From assembly GCA_027296925.1 (NCBI GenBank), contig JAPUIP010000763.1, positions 1 to 10,180 of the forward strand: a DNA stretch of 10,180 nt. The letters run 5' to 3'. The notes beneath the pieces are model-generated. The model saw only the letters and a program-made list of their open reading frames with translations. It ran no database searches and was not told the DNA's origin. Source of the DNA: Candidatus Poribacteria bacterium. Lineage in GTDB: Bacteria; Poribacteria; WGA-4E; PCPOR2b. Position numbers and translations under genes: made by a program. This document shows positions 5,735-10,180 of the stretch, piece after piece (position 1 is the first letter of the stretch; every line of letters begins with the position of its first letter).

Positions 5735-7597
5735 ATGACTAATACCAGCACCGAACAGACTCAGGAATTTGAGTATAAAGCGGAGATGAAACAACTCCTT
5801 CATCTCATTGTACATTCGCTCTACATGCATCCGGAAGTCTTCCTTCGTGAGTTGATTTCTAACGCTTCCGATGCCCTGAATCGGGTACGTTTCCGGCAGT
5901 TGACGGATAAAAACATCCTGAACCCGGATGCGCCGCTGCGGATTGACATCGCTGTTGATTCCAAAGCGCAGACGCTCTCCATTACGGACATAGGCATCGG
6001 CATGACAAAAGAAGATCTGACGGATCGGATTGGCACCGTCGCCAGTTCAGGAACGCTGGAGCTTTTGCAGCGAATGAAGGAAGAAAATCGCCCGTTCGAC
6101 GGTAATCTGATTGGCCAGTTCGGCATCGGTTTTTACTCTCTGTTTATGGTGACCGATGAGGTAACGATTGAAACCCGACATGCGGATGCGGACTCGAACG
6201 GATACCGATGGCAATCAATCGGTGAAGACAAATTTTCCATCAAGGAAATTGAACGAGCGCAAAGAGGTACGACGATTTCCTTCAAACTCAAAGATGAAGC
6301 CAAGGAGTTTAGCGAATCGTACCGGGTTGAAGGAATCATCAAGAAATACTCCAATTTCGTTGATTTTCCTGTTTCGGTCAATGGTCAGCAGATAAACACT
6401 GTCAGCGCGTTGTGGCAGAAGAACAGAAATGACGTGACAGAGGAAGAGCGGAATGAGTTTTATAAATTCATCTCCGACGACTATAATCCGCCGCTGGGTC
6501 ACCTGCACCTCTCTATTGAAGGGCGTGTGAATTTCAAAGCGCTGATTTTTATCCCGGAAACGGCGCCGTTGAGATTCTTCAGAGAGGAAGATCTCAAATC
6601 GTTACACCTCTATTCGGACCGGGTCTTTATCCAGGACGATTGCAAAGAACTGCTTCCCGACTACCTCCGCTTCGTATCGGGGGTCGTGGATACCGAAGAC
6701 TTGCCTCTAAATGTCTCCCGCGAGGTGACGCAATCGAGTCCAGTCATGGCAAAAATCCGCGAGGTCTTAACCGGCAGAATCCTTTCGATGCTCGAAGGCT
6801 GGGTGAAAAATGATCCGGAGAAGTACGAGAAATTCTTCAAGAACTTCGGTCTCCTTTTCAAAACGGGAGTCAGTTCAGATTTCGCCAACAAAGACCGGCT
6901 GGTCGATCTCCTCCGGTTTGAGTCGACCAAAACCGAGGCAGGGAAGTTGACCGCACTAAAGGATTATGTCGCCGGCATGCCGGAAGATCAGACGGAGATC
7001 TATTACCTGTCGGGCGATAGCCGGGAAGCCGTAGAGCGGAATCCCAACCTGGAATATTTTAAGAAGCGAGGCATTGAGGTGCTGTTTTTTATTGACCCCG
7101 CGGATATTTTCAACATGCCTTTGCTCACCGAGTACGACAAAAAGTCGTTGAAGAGCATCGAAAACGCAGACCTCGAGCTGAAGCCGGACGAAGAAAGTCA
7201 AAGCGATGCCCTGACCGAGGACGAGGCAAAGCCGCTCATTGCCGTCTTCAAGGAGACGCTTGGCGATAAGGTGGAAGACGTGGTCGCCTCGAAAAGGCTA
7301 GTCGATTCGGCTGCGACGCTGGTCGTCGGCGCGGGTGGGATGGATGCACAAATGGAGCGGATGATGCGGATGATGAACCAAGAATACAGCGGTTCAAAGA
7401 AGATCTTAGAAATCAACCCGTCCCATCCGCTGATAAAGAATCTGGCGCAGCTCAACCAGAACAAAGGAGATGAAACACTGATCAAAAGCTGTATTCTGCA
7501 GCTTTATGAAGGTGCATTGTTGATTGACGGGAATATGAAGGAGCCCGCTGAATTCGTCGCCCGGATGACGGGGCTCATGGAACAGACGACCAGATGA
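5735..7597 (+). CDS. htpG: Chaperone HtpG (bacterial Hsp90)
   Basis: Cytosolic ATP-dependent dimeric chaperone that remodels late folding intermediates and works with the DnaK system. The 620-residue length is normal (E. coli HtpG 624). The GHKL ATP-binding domain shows ELISNASDALNR (39-50, with the Glu and Asn of the ATP site), DIGIGM (85-90) and GQFGIGFYS (127-135). The middle domain carries LPLNVSRE with the gamma-phosphate-sensing Arg near 329. The C-terminal dimerisation domain includes MERMMRMMNQ and EINPSHPLIKNL. The ATG at 5735 follows AAAGGAG (5717-5723) with a somewhat long 11-base spacing. I see no CIRCE element (TTAGCACTC-N9-GAGTGCTAA) upstream, and no obvious heat-shock promoter. 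It sits 30 bases after the PIN pseudogene; the two are unrelated in function. Confidence 0.97.
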   Translation: MTNTSTEQTQEFEYKAEMKQLLHLIVHSLYMHPEVFLRELISNASDALNRVRFRQLTDKNILNPDAPLRIDIAVDSKAQTLSITDIGIGMTKEDLTDRIGTVASSGTLELLQRMKEENRPFDGNLIGQFGIGFYSLFMVTDEVTIETRHADADSNGYRWQSIGEDKFSIKEIERAQRGTTISFKLKDEAKEFSESYRVEGIIKKYSNFVDFPVSVNGQQINTVSALWQKNRNDVTEEERNEFYKFISDDYNPPLGHLHLSIEGRVNFKALIFIPETAPLRFFREEDLKSLHLYSDRVFIQDDCKELLPDYLRFVSGVVDTEDLPLNVSREVTQSSPVMAKIREVLTGRILSMLEGWVKNDPEKYEKFFKNFGLLFKTGVSSDFANKDRLVDLLRFESTKTEAGKLTALKDYVAGMPEDQTEIYYLSGDSREAVERNPNLEYFKKRGIEVLFFIDPADIFNMPLLTEYDKKSLKSIENADLELKPDEESQSDALTEDEAKPLIAVFKETLGDKVEDVVASKRLVDSAATLVVGAGGMDAQMERMMRMMNQEYSGSKKILEINPSHPLIKNLAQLNQNKGDETLIKSCILQLYEGALLIDGNMKEPAEFVARMTGLMEQTTR

Positions 7598-7605
7598 GGG
7601 CAAAT

Positions 7606-7944
7606 ATGAACGAGACAGACGCAAACTCCGCAGTGCCTGACTGGATGGTCATCCGGAGAAGGAGTGGGCGGAGATAACGCCGACTCAGGCCGGTTTTGAT
7701 CCGGCACAGTTTAATCAGATTCTAGCCGATTCTGCTCCCCGCGGAGCGAACTTCGGCGGAGAGGTGCATGATGAGAACAACTGGGGGGCGGTGCTATCAA
7801 GGGACGGTTACCTGGGGCAATCCAGACTACAAATATCAGAGTGCGTCATTAGCCAAGGCGTTTAGCTGGGCGCTCGTGGGGCTCGCTGTGGACGACGGCA
7901 GACACTTTCAAGAAGTCCGTTGCGAGCCCTGTTGTACATCGTGA
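7606..7944 (+). pseudogene. 5' remnant of a class C beta-lactamase-like serine hydrolase
   Basis: No single frame is open, but three adjoining pieces read as the start of a beta-lactamase/penicillin-binding-like serine hydrolase. Piece 1 starts at ATG 7606 (MNETDANSAVPDWMV), with GAGGG just ahead of it. Piece 2, from 7653 in a second frame, reads PEKEWAEITPTQAGFDPAQF and continues through GGEVHDENNWGAVLSRDGYL to about 7814. Piece 3, from 7810 in a third frame, reads TWGNPDYKYQSASLAKAF and then SWALVGLAVDDGR, which contains the catalytic Ser-x-x-Lys motif (Ser codon 7846, Lys codon 7855). The first shift fits loss of one C near 7653. The second fits a deletion of about ten bases at a TACCTGG repeat. 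Resemblance ends near 7902 and the frame stops at 7944, so roughly three quarters of the usual enzyme is missing. The gene is dead. Confidence 0.75.
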
Positions 7945-7959
7945 GTTGGAGGATACTCC

Positions 7960-8826
7960 ATGAAACCGCTTACACGCGAAGAGATCGCGGCAACTTTGCA
8001 GAAATTAGGGCTGCAGTCGGGCCAGATCGTCTTTGTGCACAGTTCGTTGAGCAGTATCGGGTACGTCGAGGGCGGCGCTGATACCGTAGTTGATGCCTTC
8101 CTTTCCGTGCTCGGCTCAGCCGGTACACTTGTGGTGCCGACCTTTACCTTTTCTCACGACAGGGGAAGCACCCCGGTGTTCGAGCCCGATAAGGCGCCCT
8201 CAGAGATGGGCCGGATTACCGAAGTAACCCGGACACGGCCCGGGGCGCGGCGGAGTTGCCACCTGCTTCACTCTGTCGCTGCGCTTGGGGCACATGCCGA
8301 AGAGATTACCGCGGTTCACGGTCCTTCGGCTTGGGCGGCTGATGGGCCGTTCTGGAAGCTCTACGAACTGGACACGCACATCTTAATGCTGGGCGTGCCC
8401 TACCTGCGCTGCACCTTCTTTCACGTGGTGGAGCAGCTTGTGCAAGTCCGCTACCGACGTTGGTCAGAAGTCAACGCCAGGGTACGCGACCCGAATGGCC
8501 GGGAGCAACCGCTGCTCACGTTGGTCTATAGCCCGAAGCCCGGCTTCCAGGGAAACGACTTCAACAAGCTAGGGCGATTGCTGGAGGATCGAGGATTGGC
8601 CCAGGTAGGTGGGGTGGGCAACGCTGTGGCGAGACTTTTCCGGGCACGTGACGCGCTGGAAGTCGGGCTGGCGGAGTACCGGAAAGATCCATTTCTCTTC
8701 GTCATGACCGAAGACAGCTACACGCCGTTGCGAGATGGTGTGCTGACCGCCGAACTGCATAATGAGAAATCGGTGCTTTCGGCGGCACAGATCTATCGAG
8801 GGGAACAAGAAAGGAAATACCGATGA
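7960..8826 (+). CDS. AAC(3)-family N-acetyltransferase (Antibiotic_NAT fold)
   Basis: Member of the aminoglycoside 3-N-acetyltransferase family, which moves acetyl from acetyl-CoA to an amino group. Many environmental members have other or unknown substrates, so resistance should not be assumed. The 288 residues fit the family (about 260-290). Motifs include VFVHSSLSSIGYVEGGADTV (24-43), GTLVVPTFTFS (55-65), FEPDKAPSEMGRITE (74-88), RRSCHLLHSVAALG (97-110; the family usually has HPTHS, here HLLHS with His101 and His104), GPFWKLYELDTHILMLGV (129-146) and FFHVVEQ (153-159). The ATG at 7960 follows TGGAGGA (about 7947-7953) with good spacing. The gene ends with an ATGA overlap with the PhyH-like gene, so the two are almost certainly translated together. 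Base composition is GC-rich, similar to the next gene. Confidence 0.9.
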   Translation: MKPLTREEIAATLQKLGLQSGQIVFVHSSLSSIGYVEGGADTVVDAFLSVLGSAGTLVVPTFTFSHDRGSTPVFEPDKAPSEMGRITEVTRTRPGARRSCHLLHSVAALGAHAEEITAVHGPSAWAADGPFWKLYELDTHILMLGVPYLRCTFFHVVEQLVQVRYRRWSEVNARVRDPNGREQPLLTLVYSPKPGFQGNDFNKLGRLLEDRGLAQVGGVGNAVARLFRARDALEVGLAEYRKDPFLFVMTEDSYTPLRDGVLTAELHNEKSVLSAAQIYRGEQERKYR

Positions 8827-9578
8827 ACGGTGAACTCCAAGCTGCAATTGATCACCTGACGACCTACGGCTACTGCCTGCTGGCGGATCGAATTCCCGCG
8901 GATCTGGCCCGGAGCATGGCGACGCGATTCCTCGAATTGCATGCCGATCCGAAGTGCCAGCCTTACAACACAGGTGACCGGTACTATCAGACGCTATTTG
9001 GCATGATGAACCTGGACGATCGAGTCTGGACGTGCGCGAGCCATCCAGATACGGTGGCAATCGCGCGGCACTTTTTGGGCCCCAACTGCCGGGTGGTCGA
9101 GGCGTGTTCCAAACCGACTTGGCCCGGCGCGCCGGGGCAACACCTGCACGTCGATTCCGCCCGGGAATTCGCAGCGGTCCCGGACGTGCCGTGGCTGATC
9201 AATACCATCTGGATGCTGACGGATTTCACCGTAGATAACGGCGCGACGGGCGTGGTGCCGATGAGTCATCGCTCCCGCCGGAAATCCCCGCCTCCAGACA
9301 TCACTCCAGACAGCCCACTGATCAAGCCGATCACCGGACGCGCGGGCTCCGTGATCTTGTGGCACGGTGGGACATTCCACCAGGCTCGCGCAAACACAAG
9401 TAACCAGATCCGCGTCGGACTCAACATCGCCTACTACCCCCGCTGGTTCAACAACTGGATCGAAGGGGGCCATCAGCCGATCTGGCCCGAAACCTACCAG
9501 CGCATGCCGCCGGAAATGAGGCAACTGTGCCCTGGACTTCTTGGGCATAATCGTGCAGACAGATATGAAGAATTTTAG
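8823..9578 (+). CDS. Phytanoyl-CoA dioxygenase (PhyH)-family Fe(II)/2-oxoglutarate oxygenase
   Basis: A 251-residue member of the PhyH family, non-haem iron oxygenases that couple 2-oxoglutarate decarboxylation to hydroxylation of a small substrate. The iron triad is visible: His109-x-Asp111 in QHLHVDS, and His186 in LWHGGTFHQARANTSNQ. Arg197 in QIRVGLNIAYYP is the expected 2-oxoglutarate carboxylate ligand. Other family features are the N-terminal GYCLLADRIPADLA, WMLTDFTVDNGATGVVPMSH (130-149) and GRAGSVILWHGG (172-183). Length is normal and the frame intact, so it is probably active. The start ATG shares bases with the stop of the acetyltransferase gene (ATGA), with AAAGGAAA ahead of it, pointing to coupled expression and a shared pathway. 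The substrate is unknown; such enzymes act on lipids, on secondary metabolites (EctD, SyrB2-like) and in many orphan pathways. Confidence 0.93.
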   Translation: MNGELQAAIDHLTTYGYCLLADRIPADLARSMATRFLELHADPKCQPYNTGDRYYQTLFGMMNLDDRVWTCASHPDTVAIARHFLGPNCRVVEACSKPTWPGAPGQHLHVDSAREFAAVPDVPWLINTIWMLTDFTVDNGATGVVPMSHRSRRKSPPPDITPDSPLIKPITGRAGSVILWHGGTFHQARANTSNQIRVGLNIAYYPRWFNNWIEGGHQPIWPETYQRMPPEMRQLCPGLLGHNRADRYEEF

Positions 9579-9607
9579 ATTTCGCATACCATTTTCTGAT
9601 CCGGAAG

Positions 9608-9616
9608 TGATACGAT
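9608..9616 (+). promoter_or_regulatory. Possible extended -10 promoter element
   Basis: TGATACGAT resembles the extended -10 element TGnTATAAT (4/6 in the hexamer plus the TG). It stands in the short gap after the PhyH-like gene and would start a transcript near 9623, just before the AAGGAAAG ribosome binding site of the last gene. No recognisable -35 box stands 16-18 bases upstream, so support is weak. Confidence 0.25.
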
Positions 9617-9644
9617 TCGCCAGAAATCATAAGGAAAGATTCAA

Positions 9645-10180
9645 ATGAAACGTCTCATGTTTTGCTTAGGATTACTTGCTTTATTCCTTAGTACCCGTCC
9701 TCAACCTGTGTTTGCCAGTCTCTTCGCTGAAGTCGGTGAGGCGGGCAATCTACCTGCAACCGCACAAACGACTGTCGGTGTTGGGATGCTGACGGCTATT
9801 GAAGGCACTGTCATTAGCCGTTCCGACCACGACATGTTTCAGATATTCATCGCCGAGCCCGCGAACTTCTCCGCTTCAACAAACAACCCGGGTACGATCC
9901 TGAGCATTGATGACGACACCCAGTTATTCCTTTTCGACATTAATGGCCTTGGTGTACTCGCCAATGATGATGATCCGGATGACATCATCAACTTCTTACC
10001 CAAAGCTGCGATTCCTCTTGGCGAGTTTAGCGGGTCTCCAGGACTCTACTACATTGCGATTTCCATTTTTGACAACGACCCGATCAGCGGCGGTGGGGAG
10101 ATTTTCCCCGACGAGCCTTTTGATGCGGTGGTTGGCCCAACCGGTCCAGGTGGGGCATCCCCTATCACCGGTTGGATCTT
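9645..10180 (+). CDS. Exported acidic protein, DVUA0089/pre-peptidase-like, 3' end outside window
   Basis: Open frame of 178 codons running off the right edge. The ATG at 9645 follows AAGGAAAG (9631-9638) at 6 bases. A clear Sec signal peptide comes first: MKRLM, then the hydrophobic FCLGLLALFLS, then a probable cleavage after PVFA (residues 21-24), leaving SLFAEVGEAG as the mature start. The mature part resembles secreted beta-sandwich proteins annotated as DVUA0089-like or pre-peptidase C-terminal-like: AIEGTVISRSDHDMFQIFIA, then TQLFLFDINGLGVLANDDDP, and SPGLYYIAISIFDNDP. It is rich in Asp, which suggests calcium binding. A PEP-CTERM-type sorting tail is common in such proteins but would lie outside the window. 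Its function is not predictable. It may be transcribed separately from the PhyH-like gene, from which it is 66 bases apart. Confidence 0.75.
   Translation, partial: MKRLMFCLGLLALFLSTRPQPVFASLFAEVGEAGNLPATAQTTVGVGMLTAIEGTVISRSDHDMFQIFIAEPANFSASTNNPGTILSIDDDTQLFLFDINGLGVLANDDDPDDIINFLPKAAIPLGEFSGSPGLYYIAISIFDNDPISGGGEIFPDEPFDAVVGPTGPGGASPITGWI

Noticed and set aside
8994..9587. 197-residue reverse-strand open frame opposite the PhyH-like gene
   Set aside because: Long antisense frames are expected opposite GC-rich genes; the + strand protein has the complete iron-binding triad and this frame has no recognisable motif.

Overview
All supportable genes lie on the + strand, and the window shows no tRNA, rRNA, CRISPR array or insertion sequence. 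The gene content suggests an environmental bacterium from an uncultivated or metagenome-sampled lineage: a HisD-family dehydrogenase, a DUF1028 protein, chromosomal toxin-antitoxin genes, an AAC(3)-family acetyltransferase coupled to a phytanoyl-CoA dioxygenase-like enzyme, a class C beta-lactamase-like remnant and an exported acidic protein. Candidatus Poribacteria is a plausible guess because such genomes are rich in PhyH-like dioxygenases, but no marker gene here settles the taxonomy.

Layout. (1) 1-1794: a HisD-family histidinol dehydrogenase cut by the left edge, then a probably exported DUF1028 protein. (2) 1798-2398: a small type II toxin-antitoxin module, an antitoxin-like gene overlapping a MazF/PemK-type toxin, with a near-palindrome just ahead of it. 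(3) 2455-3084: a small class I methyltransferase-like gene. (4) 3085-5704: an AT-richer block with a candidate promoter, a 25-codon ORF behind a strong Shine-Dalgarno, a 674-residue ABC-type ATPase fused to a TOPRIM/DUF4435-like nuclease domain (OLD/PARIS-like), and a VapC-type PIN gene that starts on the ATPase stop codon but is frameshifted. (5) 5735-7597: intact htpG (Hsp90). (6) 7606-7944: the 5' remnant of a class C beta-lactamase-like serine hydrolase, now spread over three frames. (7) 7960-9578: the AAC(3)-like and PhyH-like genes, sharing an ATGA junction. (8) 9645-10180: the start of a secreted DVUA0089-like protein, cut by the right edge.

How the parts work together. The strongest candidate for an under-described system is block 4. 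The ATPase-TOPRIM fusion has the architecture of known anti-phage effectors, and its translationally coupled neighbour is a PIN ribonuclease without a VapB partner. The PIN gene is broken, so the working unit today may be the ATPase alone, possibly with the small upstream ORF. The AAC(3)/PhyH pair looks like a two-gene modification unit of unknown substrate. Two pseudogenes flanking htpG show that this neighbourhood is turning over.
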